Source: Paraspadella gotoi (Eukaryota; Chaetognatha). From it: a stretch of DNA of 64,000 nucleotides. Under the pieces are notes generated by a model. The model had not been told where the DNA came from, did no database searches, and saw only the letters and a list, made by a program, of their open reading frames with translations. Shown one piece after another: positions 31,451-41,308 of the stretch. The DNA lies in contig CM119268.1 in assembly GCA_051294375.1 (NCBI GenBank), positions 6,734,676 through 6,798,675 of the forward strand, written 5' to 3'. The translations under genes were made by a program, and so were the position numbers. Each line of letters starts with the position of its first letter. Within the stretch, counting starts at the first letter, position 1.

Positions 31451-34000
31451 TTCCTTGTATTTTTACAGTCGGCAGGTGAACCACGTTCCTCCTCTCTTCG
31501 CGTCAATTGATTCGAAAGGAGAATCGAATAAAAATGAAAAGAAAAATAGAAAATTAAAAATGAAAAAAAANNNNNNNNNNNNNNNNNNNNNNNNNNNNNN
31601 NNNNNNNNNNNNNNNNNNNNNNNNNNNNNNNNNNNNNNNNNNNNNNNNNNNNNNNNNNNNNNNNNNNNNNNNNNNNNNNNNNNNNNNNNNNNNNNNNNNN
31701 NNNNNNNNNNNNNNNNNNNNNNNNNNNNNNNNNNNNNNNNNNNNNNNNNNNNNNNNNNNNNNNNNNNNNNNNNNNNNNNNNNNNNNNNNNNNNNNNNNNN
31801 NNNNNNNNNNNNNNNNNNNNNNNNNNNNNNNNNNNNNNNNNNNNNNNNNNNNNNNNNNNNNNNNNNNNNNNNNNNNNNNNNNNNNNNNNNNNNNNNNNNN
31901 NNNNNNNNNNNNNNNNNNNNNNNNNNNNNNNNNNNNNNNNNNNNNNNNNNNNNNNNNNNNNNNNNNNNNNNNNNNNNNNNNNNNNNNNNNNNNNNNNNNN
32001 NNNNNNNNNNNNNNNNNNNNNNNNNNNNNNNNNNNNNNNNNNNNNNNNNNNNNNNNNNNNNNNNNNNNNNNNNNNNNNNNNNNNNNNNNNNNNNNNNNNN
32101 NNNNNNNNNNNNNNNNNNNNNNNNNNNNNNNNNNNNNNNNNNNNNNNNNNNNNNNNNNNNNNNNNNNNNNNNNNNNNNNNNNNNNNNNNNNNNNNNNNNN
32201 NNNNNNNNNNNNNNNNNNNNNNNNNNNNNNNNNNNNNAAAGATAAGTTCGAAACAATGTCAACTAAATTATTTATGTAATTTTTTAACAATAACAATAGT
32301 AAATTGTAAAACTTGCTACGCTTTTTGTTTACAAATTGTACAAAAACAAGGAAATAGATCCACAATCTCGTTTCCTTTCCTTCTTCGCGTATTCGATCGA
32401 CATCGAAAATTGTTTTCCTCGGGACGCTACACGCATCCTAGATTTCCGTATCGTGGGTCGTATCTCGAGATTATCTCGTAATTCAGAGCGTATCACGAGG
32501 ATCGATCGAGGCGTATCATGGCGTAATTTGGGGCGTATCATGGGACGTATCACGGATGACTCGTCCCGGCGTCGAAATCGATTATTCGTGTCGCGCGGCG
32601 TCGAAAAGACGAAGCGCGTGAAGATAAGATTTTCTCCCGCTGAGCGTCGTCTTCGCCGCGGGGGCGTTGGGAGGCGATACGACGACGATGACGACGAGGA
32701 GGACGATGACGACGACGATGACGACGATGACGACGACGATGACGACGATGACGACGACGTTTAATTTCGCGGTCAAAATTGGCATCGAAGATGATATAAT
32801 TCGCGGGAGACATAACAAATTAATTAAGGGGTCGCGTTGAGTTCTTCGAAGACGATAATTAACCCTTGAGACGCATCGTTTAATGGAATAGGGTGGGGCG
32901 GGATAAATTTAATTTTATATCGTGGTAAAAAGTAGCTGAAATTTTGACGGTTTCAAAATGAATCAAAGTCGAGCGAGAAATTATTAATGAAGTAATATGA
33001 AAAATTCGGATGGAAGAAAGAGAGAAAGAATGAAAGAAAGAAAGAAAGAAAGAAAGAAAAAGAAAAGAAAGAAAGAAAGAAAGAAAAGAAAGAAAGAAGC
33101 CAATGCAATGTACTCTAGTTGTTGTTGTTAATTACTAAATCATTATAAAATGTCATCATTAAATCCTCCTTTTCCTTTTCTTTCCTCCAGCGCAAACGCT
33201 CCGCCTCGAAATACGAAGATCCTCGAATCAAGAACTACATCAACCAACTGACGATTCACAACACCAACATCATCGACTTCTACCAAGTGAACCAAACCAA
33301 CGTCGCCAACACTCTCAACGTCCACGCCCGCATCAACGCCCCCAACTCCGCCGCCAGCGCCCACAACGGCGTTCCCCATTGCCCGACGCCGACGGGCATC
33401 GCGCCTCATTGCCCGTCCGGCGCGAACTTCGTCGCCAGCCCGACCTCCCCGTCGTCCCAATCATCTCAAGTACTCTATCAACAGCACGCTCACCTATCGC
33501 CCGAGGAGGCGCAGCTTCAGCAGCACCAACAGCGATGCGACAGCAGCAACGCCAGCAGCTGCAGCAACCACAGCAACATCGCGCTTATCAGTCAGGAGGG
33601 CGACCAAGTCATCGACATCGAGTGTCCGCGAATCGGCAACATCGACTTTCAGAGCGACTTCTTCGGACCCTTGAACTACGCCAACGCTCCCATGGCGCTC
33701 ATCGGTCAGTGCCCGACTAGAATGGGCCAATCAGAAACGATGGAGATCGACTTGACGGCTTCCTCTACGATGATTGGTCGAGATCCGAGAAGCGTAGCCC
33801 AATCACAGAACGAGATGGACTTGGGGTCGGCTTCGTCGACGCTGATTGGTCGAGATTCGATGGTCGCGACAGAAGTCGTCGACTCGGACTTGTCGACCCA
33901 GAATTGGTTGTTGGCGCCGACGCACGGTGATCTGCCGACGCAGGGGTCCACAACGACGGGTTACTGGCTGGGTGGAACCGTGACGCAGACAATCGTCTGA
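17128..34000 (+). CDS. gcm: GCM (glial cells missing) transcription factor, 7 coding exons
   Basis: 976-residue GCM-family transcription factor, a zinc-containing DNA-binding regulator of glial, haemocyte, parathyroid or placental fate in other animals. Exons, all phase-consistent: 17128-18384, 18824-19078, 21163-21293, 21695-21816, 25671-25789, 26046-26282 and 33191-34000. The GCM domain (about 495-640) is spread over exons 2-6: [73 protein letters not shown] and [14 protein letters not shown], with the Cys and His ligands in place. The first ~490 residues are unlike short family members: Asp/Ser-rich, His-rich, Pro-run (about 14) then Thr-run, and Ala-rich, with a VKMEPE sumoylation-like site. 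The C-terminal exon is Asn/Ser/Gln-rich with a duplicated 19-residue unit. I start at 17128, the first ATG of the frame. Linking the last exon across a 6.9-kb, three-gap intron rests on phase and strand. Confidence 0.85.
18285..18322 (+). repeat. (CCG)n trinucleotide repeat coding for poly-Pro in GCM exon 1
   Basis: Runs of CCG/CTG encode a proline/leucine tract, immediately followed by (ACG)n encoding polythreonine up to about 18366. Reverse and shifted frames give spurious poly-Ala and poly-Arg. Confidence 0.9.
20898..20977. repeat. (CT)n microsatellite in GCM intron 2
   Basis: About 80 bases of CT dinucleotides. The rest of the intron 19079-21162 is AT-rich with no supported coding or RNA feature. 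Confidence 0.95.
22062..23454. repeat. duplicated block, copy A (GCM intron 4)
   Basis: About 1.4 kb that recurs in the same order and orientation at 23480-24915. It includes C-runs, CGCCTCGACGGG, three long (CT)n tracts and the closing GGCCGAGCGAGG. Copies differ mainly by one-base insertions or deletions. Copy A runs straight into a 25-N gap. Confidence 0.9.
23455..23479. other. 25-N assembly gap
   Basis: Exactly 25 N between the two copies of a duplicated block, as at 50127 and 54566. Confidence 1.
23480..24915. repeat. duplicated block, copy B (GCM intron 4)
   Basis: Second copy of the 22062-23454 block, starting immediately after the gap. Carries the same landmarks, then passes into unique (CT)n and intron sequence. 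No gene in it. Confidence 0.9.
24916..25005. repeat. (CT)n microsatellite
   Basis: CT dinucleotides following duplicated copy B in GCM intron 4. The remaining intron to 25670 is T-rich without other features. Confidence 0.95.
28071..28184. other. assembly gap (114 N)
   Basis: Run of N between poly(A) and T-rich sequence. Confidence 1.
28479..28513. promoter_or_regulatory. paired CACGTG E-boxes
   Basis: CACGTG at 28479-28484 and again at 28508-28513, both within GTCACGTGA palindromes 29 bases apart, inside GCM intron 6. CACGTG is the bHLH-ZIP (USF, MITF/TFE, MYC-MAX) core site. Function is inferred. Confidence 0.3.
29228..29409. other. assembly gap (182 N) inside a (GA)n tract
   Basis: Both gap edges are GA dinucleotides, so the gap most likely hides more of the same microsatellite. 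Confidence 1.
31571..32237. other. assembly gap (667 N)
   Basis: Largest gap in the window, between A-rich edges, inside GCM intron 6. Confidence 1.
32447..32556. repeat. array of CGTATC-containing motifs
   Basis: Six copies of CGTATC followed by A/G/T and CG/TG/TCG within 110 bases, irregularly spaced 12 to 28 bases apart, some as GCGTATCATGG. Could be a decayed short tandem repeat or a clustered binding site. Confidence 0.4.
32684..32760. repeat. (GACGAC/GACGAT)n trinucleotide tract
   Basis: About 75 bases of GAC/GAT triplets. Looks like poly-Asp coding but lies in an intron and closes with a stop. Confidence 0.9.
33015..33098. repeat. (AAAG)n microsatellite
   Basis: AAAG tetranucleotides about 90 bases before the last GCM exon. 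Confidence 0.9.
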
Positions 34001-34138
34001 ACCTCAAGAAAATCTCTCGTCCGTTTCACAATAGCGTGACAATCTTTACCGACAGCTTTTTCCAAAATTAGTGCAATATCATGTTTTGCTATATTTGTTT
34101 AGTATATTTTTCTACTTCTTTGGCTTTTAGGTTTTTAG

Positions 34139-34144
34139 AATAAA
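34139..34144 (+). terminator. poly(A) signal AATAAA of GCM
   Basis: Canonical hexamer about 140 bases after the GCM stop codon. Confidence 0.55.
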
Positions 34145-35136
34145 TATATAGGCGATGCGCTCTCCGATTGTAGTTGCTGATAATCTTCAGTTGTGATATG
34201 TTTCAAATCTATGGCTTGTATGCGCACATCTTGTCAGTTGTAAATATTTGTCATTATGGTGCTATTGATAAATTTTAACATTTATGTGGGGTAATTTAAA
34301 TTTAACAGATAGCTGTAGCTACTATCGTGGCGTTCAAACAATCTAAAGTGTATTGATCTCTTTAATATGTGCAGAATTAACAAGCTGGTCTTGAAATTAG
34401 TTTCGTAAAATGTTTAGCAGCATCGCGCTTTGAATATTTCTTACAATAACTTATTTATTTTTTAAAAAGCCGAGTATTTCTTTTAGTCAATTAAGAATCA
34501 GAACGTTTTAGTAATGTTTAACTTGTTTTTCTTTTGATAAAATAACATGAAACTATGTTATAAAATGTATAATAATTGTTGCATTGCCACATTGCGCATT
34601 ATCTTGTCATTTGTGTCATTTATTGTTTAATCTTATCATTCAATCGAAATAAAATGATCAATTTTTAATTTCCTACCATTATTTGTAATATTACACATTA
34701 CCAGGTCAAGGAAGGAAGTTTCAATTCAAAATGTTTTTAGTTAAGCGATACGATTTAAAAAAATATTCGAAATATTCATGAAGAAATTGAAGGTCAGAAT
34801 AGCTTAAAAATTGAAAAACAGTGCAGACCAATTGTAACTGCTCGATTTTGCATAGTTAAGTTCAGCTTGTTCTAAATTGAATCAACCATTTTCAAAATGG
34901 GAGCGGTTTTTGATGAAAAATACAAATTTACGAAGAGATTTCAAATAAAAATTACAGATAACAGGAAAGAGCTAAAAATCGTTTAAGTATTAACTTGAAG
35001 ACAAAGGATAATTTATTCGCTTCGAAGAGAATCAAAGACTTAATTAAGGGTCCAGCGATTACATTAAGAAAGAAACCAAAGACCGACTTAGAAAAATAAA
35101 TTATTAAAGAAAATCAAATCAAAATCAAGACTCAAT

Positions 35137-35345
35137 CAGCCAATCGGTTACAACACTTTAGCCTCATCCGGGTGACGCATTCATTTCAAAGGAATATCAG
35201 CCAATCAGCAAATCTGTTACAACTCTTTAGCTTAATCGAGTTACACATACATTTCAAACGAATTTCAGCCAATCAGCAAATCTGTTACAACTCTTTAGCT
35301 TAATCCGAGTTACGCATACATTTCACGAATTTCAGCCAATAAATC
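35137..35345. repeat. tandem repeat (units of 61-68 bp) with CCAAT boxes
   Basis: Three units (35137-35197, 35198-35265, 35266-35332) and a partial fourth. Each begins CAGCCAATC and contains TTACAAC, CTTTAGC and CATTTCA. The later two units are nearly identical, the first more diverged. Confidence 0.9.
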
Positions 35346-35412
35346 AAAACGCAGAAACGTTATATCTCACTCAGTCACAGAATTAAATCAACGCTTACAT
35401 CAATGCGTAAAT

Positions 35413-35505
<93 letters not shown>

Positions 35506-35506
35506 G
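35413..35506. repeat. (CT)n microsatellite
   Basis: CT dinucleotides, with the reverse-complementary (GA)n at 35671-35744 only 165 bases away, so the pair could form a hairpin. Confidence 0.95.
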
Positions 35507-35669
35507 CGTTATATCTATCGGAGGAATCAAAAAAATATTAATTCAATTACTGGGTTTAATGGGTTTGGCTAAAGAAGAGACTTCGTCGCTTTGTTTGTCA
35601 GAGTAGTCTTCTCCTTTTCATGCGGGACCCGCCTAATTGACCAAGAGTCAGAGAGATAAAATGACAGAC

Positions 35670-35670
<1 letters not shown>

Positions 35671-35742
<72 letters not shown>

Positions 35743-35744
35743 GC
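35671..35744. repeat. (GA)n microsatellite
   Basis: GA dinucleotides facing the (CT)n at 35413-35506. Confidence 0.95.
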
Positions 35745-37546
35745 AGTGATTTAAAGTGACGCGAGGTCGAATGAAGGGGTCGATGATTTTTGGATGTGAC
35801 TCGGCTGAGAAAAGTCTAATAATGCGAGGTTGCAGAATGTGTTGGTTAAAAAACAATTAGGTTAAATATGGGAAAGACATTCGCGATAGAATATTCTTCA
35901 TACAAAAAAAAAAAAACAATTCAAATTTCCGTGTTTTAACATTGATAGCGAATTAGAGAATAAGAATATCTTATTGTTTTAACGTCATCGCACGCACAGT
36001 CAGCATAATTATTTTAAATTTTATTTGAGAAAATTTAATTTAATTTTTTTTAGAAAAAAAAAATTGTCACTTCCACATACCCGACATAAAAAATCAAATT
36101 TAAACTTTTTTTTTCTTCCAGAAAAAGGACATATATAAAGACAAAAAAGGACAGATAAAAATTTCGTATGAAATAGCTTAGAAGTTTAACTAGTGTTATG
36201 ACTATATACAACACATGCAACATACAACACATAACTTTCATACTTAGAATCTAATTTTCGTAAAAAAATTGAATTCGATCTTAAAAGCCGAAAAAGGTTT
36301 TCGTCTCGTATAATTAGCATAAACGCTTCTCGCTTCATTTCCTCCGCAAAAATGAAAAGAAAAAAGAGAAGAAACAAAAAAGAAAAGAAAAGATTAAAAA
36401 AAAAAAATATCTAAAAAGGGTTTAAGTCGCTGTCGATACAAAAAACCTTTTGACGAAAGGATCGACAAAAACCCTTTCGCCGTCTTCCCCCGCCTTCCAG
36501 CTTCTCCGAGGGATTAAACTACAAAAGTCAATCATCTTTCGATCGGAAAGATGGAATTTTTATGACCGAATTTTTCATTTTCGATATCGAAGCCCCGAAA
36601 AAGTTGTTGGTTTCGAGGGGAATTCGCGGGGGTTTTCGGGGTTTTGAGGAGGAAGTGGAAATGGAAATGAAAGGTGGAAAGGATCGCCGAGGGCGTCATC
36701 GTCGTCGTCGTCGTCGTCTCATCTCATTCGCGAAAGACAATTTCGGAAAACCACAATGGATCCACGCGCCTGGGGATTTTATGTCACTTCGCATCAACGA
36801 ATGTCATCTCTGAAATTTCTCTTGATATCTTAATTTCATCGGAAAATAATTGAGATGCGGTTTCTTTTATTGTTTGAACATTTTATATTAATATCAACAT
36901 GCGATAGGGATCAAGAAACGACACATAGATATGTAATACACTTTATATAATTATAGTAGTCATACTCACGTTTTTTAGAATATTTTTCAATGCCAGCGAA
37001 AAAAAAAAATTTTCAAAAATGTTTTCACTTTCGGAGATTTCCCCTTTAAGCACATATACGACCGATGAAAGACGTAGGCTGATGTCAATATACGTAAAAT
37101 TATTTAAATTAGCGCGTTTAAAAAAAAAATAAAAATAAGAAGGGAAGAGACTCCTTTTGCTACGAGCGTCGAACGCGGACTGGACAACTCGGGGGGAGAA
37201 ACCCGCAAAAACCTAAACACGAATAAAGATTGGCAACATATGGGCCCCTCATGATATTGCTGGGGGTCCGCCACCGCCGACTCCGCCGCCACCGCCTCTA
37301 CCGCCGCTGCCACCGCCGCCACCGCCGCCACCGCCGCCCCTAGTCACAAAAAAAGTGACACACGCTTCCCTCGTTTTAGTCACTTGATTCCTTTTCAAGA
37401 TTAAACCAGTCTGTTTTTGCTGCTTTGATCAAATATTCAAAAGCCAAAGAGTCAATCGCCCTCATTTTTCTTTTTGGATTAACGGAAGAGCGAAGTTGAA
37501 TTTCTGGTGATTTATGAAATTGGTACAACCGATATAAAAATTATCC

Positions 37547-37765
37547 ATTCATTTAATAAATAAGCTATCTTGCCCATGACTTTGGACAGGTTTCTGTGGT
37601 TTAAGGCCTCCATCACTCTTACAAGATTATGACATAGCAAGTCCCTGCAAGCTTTCAATCAAGACTCTCTCACAGTCTCGTTTATTCACTCCCAGAGTAC
37701 CTGGCTTCCTTATCAATGAAGTGGTATAATGTTTCAAAGAATGTATCAATTGTATGAAAAGACCA
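37547..37765 (+). repeat. dispersed retroposon-like repeat, copy 2
   Basis: About 220 bp matching the 58663-58938 copy along its length: TTGCCC, GGACAGG, CTCCATCACTCTT, GACATAGCA, GTCCCTGCA, GTTTATTCACTCCCAGAG, TACCTGGCTTCC and CAATTGTATGAAAA. It lacks the long poly(A) tail of copy 3. Confidence 0.85.
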
Positions 37766-38693
37766 CTCCCTTAAGTATTAGATTGGGGAATACTATATAA
37801 TATATATATATATTATATATTATATTAGAGTAATAAAAGTTAACTTTGACACTGTCTTTTTTGACTGTATCTCTTTCTCCCACCCTTTCTCCTTCCCGAT
37901 TTTCCCCTTTCTCATTTCTCAACCTACATTTCTCTATCCACTTTCCTAAATTTTTTATAAAGATGAATAATTTAATCTCATTTGCATATGAAACACTTAA
38001 TTTAAACGTTTTCTTTCAAATTAGATAATATCAGAAAATTATTCTCAACCTTAATTTAATTTTAAATGCGAAATTTAAATTTGATCATTTTGCAGTGTAC
38101 ACATGCGTATCTCTTCAGATGAAAAAGAATCGTGATAGAAAGGCAAAAGATTCAAACAAATTTAACAGTTCAAAATTCAAATTTCCTGAAATGGAGTAAA
38201 AAGAGCAAATGCAGTTAAAAATTATGTTTTAAGGTAGTTATTTTTTTTAAATATAAGTTGCTAGTCGCCTCTCGTTACCAGTAACTAGTTAACTAGTTAA
38301 CTAGTTAACTCTCGATGAATATACAAAAAAATTAACTTTATTAAACTTGCTCTCGCCGATATTTTTTCAGTGAGATCGACTTCGCAACTCACAACCATAA
38401 GTTTCACAAAAACTGCGAACGTCTCGGTTCGGTTAACGCGCATCGCAGCTCACGGGACAAAGTGCAGCCGAGTGGATTATTTCGTACGCATATTGTCATC
38501 GCTGGAAGCTAGGAACAATCTCCAACTCACTAGTTTGATTTACTGAGTTTGTTTACGTTTTTCCTTTTTTTTTAAATGAATACTAATTCGGACGATTGAT
38601 ATTTATTGATAAATAGGTCGTCATAAGTCAGAATTCTCCAGTCTTACAATAGACAATTTGATTAAGATAATCAATCGATTTAACATCGATTCG

Positions 38694-38697
<4 letters not shown>

Positions 38698-38731
<34 letters not shown>
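38698..38731. repeat. (GA)n microsatellite
   Basis: GA dinucleotides. Confidence 0.95.
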
Positions 38732-38734
<3 letters not shown>

Positions 38735-38964
38735 CTAGTGAATCAAGTGGACACGAATGAGAAGGAAAGCGATCAGCGTCAAGCCAATTATGAGAACGAC
38801 GAGAAAGACGACGATGAAAAACGTGAATCGATTGCAGCGACTCTGACGTCGATGCGTCGGGTCGTCGTTAATCTGAAAGAGAAATCACGTCGGCCATATT
38901 TTCTGAAAACGACCCATTACAGATTAAATTCGGAAATGAAATTTGTGTTTTGGTTTGAGGATTA

Positions 38965-39085
38965 AGTTATGGGCGAGGTTAGGTTAGGGATTAGGATTAG
39001 GAATTAGGGATTCTAATTATGGATTAAGGGTTAGGTAAGGGTTAGGGATTAGGGATTAAGGTTAAGGGTTTGGTTTCAGTTATGA
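38965..39085. repeat. degenerate TTAGGG-like tract
   Basis: Repeated GGATTAGG, GGTTAGG and GGGTTAGGG units, irregular. A related tract lies at 40060-40180, so the two flank the fold-back element. Confidence 0.6.
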
Positions 39086-39160
39086 TTGGGTATTAAAGCG
39101 TGGCGAAAATATTAAAATCAAGTAGAATCAAAATTTGAATAGTAGATAACGAACAGGATT

Positions 39161-39958
39161 TTTCAATTTTCGCATTAGCCCATATTTATACATTTTTAAA
39201 ATCGTCGTAAAAATACTAAAAACTTTCGTTTTCGAATCTGCTATCTTATTGAACTACGAAAAGAGAAAAAAATTACCCAATAGAAAATGTTAAAATTTTA
39301 AAATGTTTTTTTTTGTTTTGTTTTTTTTATACATAGAAAATGTTAAAATTTTAAAATGTTTTTTTCTTATTTTTGAAAGCAGATTCGAATTCCTCACTAA
39401 AAGTTGATAAAAGGAAATATAACTCTTTTTATAAAATTATTTCATTAAGAGGGTCAAAATCTTAAAAAAACTCATAGTAAGTTAACCTATAATTTAATTT
39501 TAGTATAAAAAATATAGCTTTTTTAATTTTTAGCAAACTTAATGAAATAATTTTTTATTAAGACTTATATTTTCTTTTATCAAATTTTTATAAGGAATTA
39601 TGGCAACGGGAAGATAGCCTGTGATACCCGGGGCGCGGGGTATCTCACCAACTGGCGTAGGGGCTGCGGACCCTCAGTGACCGCCTCCTGTCACTGGCAT
39701 GTTTATACCGGCACCGTCACATTTAAGCCAGAACCGGGATACCCAGGGATTGAACCCGGGACGCACGGATGGAATGAGATGATTTAGCCTGCTCAGCCAT
39801 TGAGACGAGGCTGAGGACGGACAGCAGTGAGGCAGCTTTAAGTCTTGCTGCCACAGAATTCAAATTTGCTTTCAAAACTAAAAAAAAACTATTTTAAAAT
39901 TGTGACATTTTCTATGGTAAGTACTATGTATAAATATGGCGTAGGCAAAAATTGAGAA
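39161..39958. mobile_element. fold-back (long inverted repeat) element
   Basis: Left arm 39161-39449 is the inverted complement of the right arm 39538-39958 once a 256-bp insertion (39600-39855) is removed. Matching pairs include CCATATTTATACAT (left) with ATGTATAAATATGG (right), TTTGAAAGCAGATTCGAATT with AATTCAAATTTGCTTTCAAA, and CTTTTTATAAAATTATTTCA with its complement at 39538. The loop is about 90 bases. No transposase frame is present, so it resembles a non-autonomous MITE or fold-back element. Mobility is inferred. Confidence 0.65.
39600..39855 (-). mobile_element. tRNA-related SINE-like insertion nested in the fold-back element
   Basis: 256-bp GC-rich insertion in AT-rich DNA, interrupting the right arm of the fold-back element and flanked by GAATT direct repeats (39595-39599 and 39856-39860). 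On the minus strand TGGCTGAGCAGG (39799-39788) fits a Pol III A box and GGTTCAATCC (39756-39747) a B box, spaced as in tRNAs. The A box lies about 55 bases from the 5' end, farther than usual, and I see no poly(A) tail, so SINE is the best guess and not certain. Confidence 0.6.
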
Positions 39959-40248
39959 ATTTAAAAAAAAAATTATATATCGATGTTTTTAAGTACAAGA
40001 TTGTTTATGAACAACTATACGAATTTTGTTCTGCAACTTTCACTACGCCTTATTGGGTATTATGGTTAGGCATTAAGTTTAGAAGATAAGGTTTAGGATT
40101 AGGGATTCTCAATACGGATTAGGTATGAAGTATGGGCTAGGGATTAGGGTTAAGAATTGAATCAAGTAACAAGGGTTAGATATTGTAATATGGAACCCGA
40201 GGTCACGCAGAGTGGCAAGCAACTTGCTTCAGGAATAACGATGCTTAC

Positions 40249-40934
40249 ATGCGAGGCTAACGACGACGACGAAGACGACGACAACGACATCAAGACGTTT
40301 TCGCTGATGGAAATTCTCCTCGTCAACTGAAAAGAAAATCGAGGAAGGAAATTAAAAATTGGAGGGAGAAGAAAAGCGAACTGTTGTTGTTGTTGTTGTT
40401 GATCCAGTTGTATTGCGGCAGGTTAGCATAGTACGTCGGTTAGATCAAACTATGAGCTAGCTACTAGTTAAAATTAAACCAATCTATTGGCTCATTCGAT
40501 CAATGCATCACTTAAACAAATAAATCGATTAGCAATCAATCAATCGCATCAATCGAATCGATCAATCAATCAATCAATCCCAATCATTCAATTCCTACCG
40601 TCAGCCTCCTCGTCCGCTCTTCGATCTGCGCCAGCGTCTCCACTCGATCCATCGCCTTCGCCACGACCTCCGCCAGGATTTCCTTCAGCGCCTCGTTCTC
40701 GCTCTTCAACTGCGCCAGTCGCGCCGCCGTCGTTTCCGGCGTAGTGGGCGTGTCCGCGCGGAACGGAGCCACGAAAAGCGTCGCGACCGTCTCCCGCGAT
40801 TGAGTCGGGGTCGGGGTTTGCGGCGGCGACGGCGGCGACGGCGGCGGCGGCGGCGGCGGCGGCGGAGTTGACGCCTTGCTGTCAAATGTCTGTGAAGTAG
40901 CGACGGTTTTTGATAGTTCATGATATGGCGTCAT
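40249..40934 (-). CDS. Pro-rich/coiled-coil protein, partial (2 exons, C terminus unresolved)
   Basis: Exon 1 (40934-40599, 112 codons) begins MTPYHELSKTVATSQ, then has a proline run with Ser/Thr-Pro repeats (PPPPSPPSPPQTPTPT), a short hydrophobic link (TLFVAPF) and a heptad-rich helix (about 70-112: RLAQLKSENEALKEILAEVV, then METL-like repeats). The donor at 40598 is good. An acceptor (TTTTCAG) at 40327 gives an in-phase exon 40326-40249 (LTRRISISENVL, then poly-Ser) with a GTAAGC donor. Further exons were not found; if that donor is unused the frame stops near 40162. I do not recognise the family. Its start lies about 375 bp from the plus-strand gene at 41309, a divergent pair. Confidence 0.5.
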
Positions 40935-41308
40935 TTTTTTTTAGAGAAATTGCACTCGATTTGTAAAAAACTCACTTGTTTCGTCTGACAATAAAGACCT
41001 TTGGATCATTGAGGTTGTGATTTTTTTTTTTAATCAAACCACAAATATTTATTTATTGTTATCCAAATAACTAAACTATATTCAAAACCAAAGTTTATTG
41101 AAAAAAAAAAGTTTCTAGTTCTCGATTCTACCATTCTAGAAAAGTCATTCGTCTTATAAACCGGGTTTAGAGAATTAGCTCGAATTTAGTAGTCCATTCT
41201 TAAAATAAAGCAAATTTTTTGTATATTAAAATAAAGTTAAAACGATCGATTAAATTATTTAAAAAAAAAAAGCAAAACAAAAACACACACAAAAAAAATA
41301 AACAAAAC

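Larger units (their letters stand above)
26283..33190. other. large GCM intron 6
   Basis: 6.9 kb of intron with three gaps (28071-28184, 29228-29409, 31571-32237), (GA)n tracts (27000-27075, 29410-29443, 29961-30016), many (CGT)n/(GAC)n tracts (28970-29010, 31411-31450, 32680-32758), a paired CACGTG site, a CGTATC motif array and an (AAAG)n tract (33015-33098). An acidic Asp/Glu frame around 27580-27650 is interrupted upstream by a stop and is not phase-compatible with the flanking exons. Confidence 0.6.
34145..40248. other. repeat-rich intergenic region
   Basis: AT-rich, no supported gene. Holds a CCAAT tandem repeat (35137-35345), inverted (CT)n/(GA)n tracts (35413-35506 and 35671-35744), a GCCGCC-rich strand-biased tract (37260-37340), a retroposon-like repeat (37547-37765), a TTAACTAG palindromic repeat (38284-38312), a (GA)n tract (38698-38731) and a nested fold-back element (39161-39958). 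Confidence 0.55.

Noticed and set aside
14363-38312. CRISPR-like or phage-like arrays among the short repeats (AAGCTTATT, TTAACTAG)
   Set aside because: Units are directly adjacent without unique spacers and the sequence is clearly animal.
38738-38965. 75-residue charged plus-strand frame
   Set aside because: Its second half lies in a dispersed repeat also found at 28770, and no splice or promoter context supports a gene.
39600-39855. Functional tRNA gene
   Set aside because: A- and B-box words are present, but the ends do not pair into an acceptor stem and the unit is 256 bp flanked by direct repeats.
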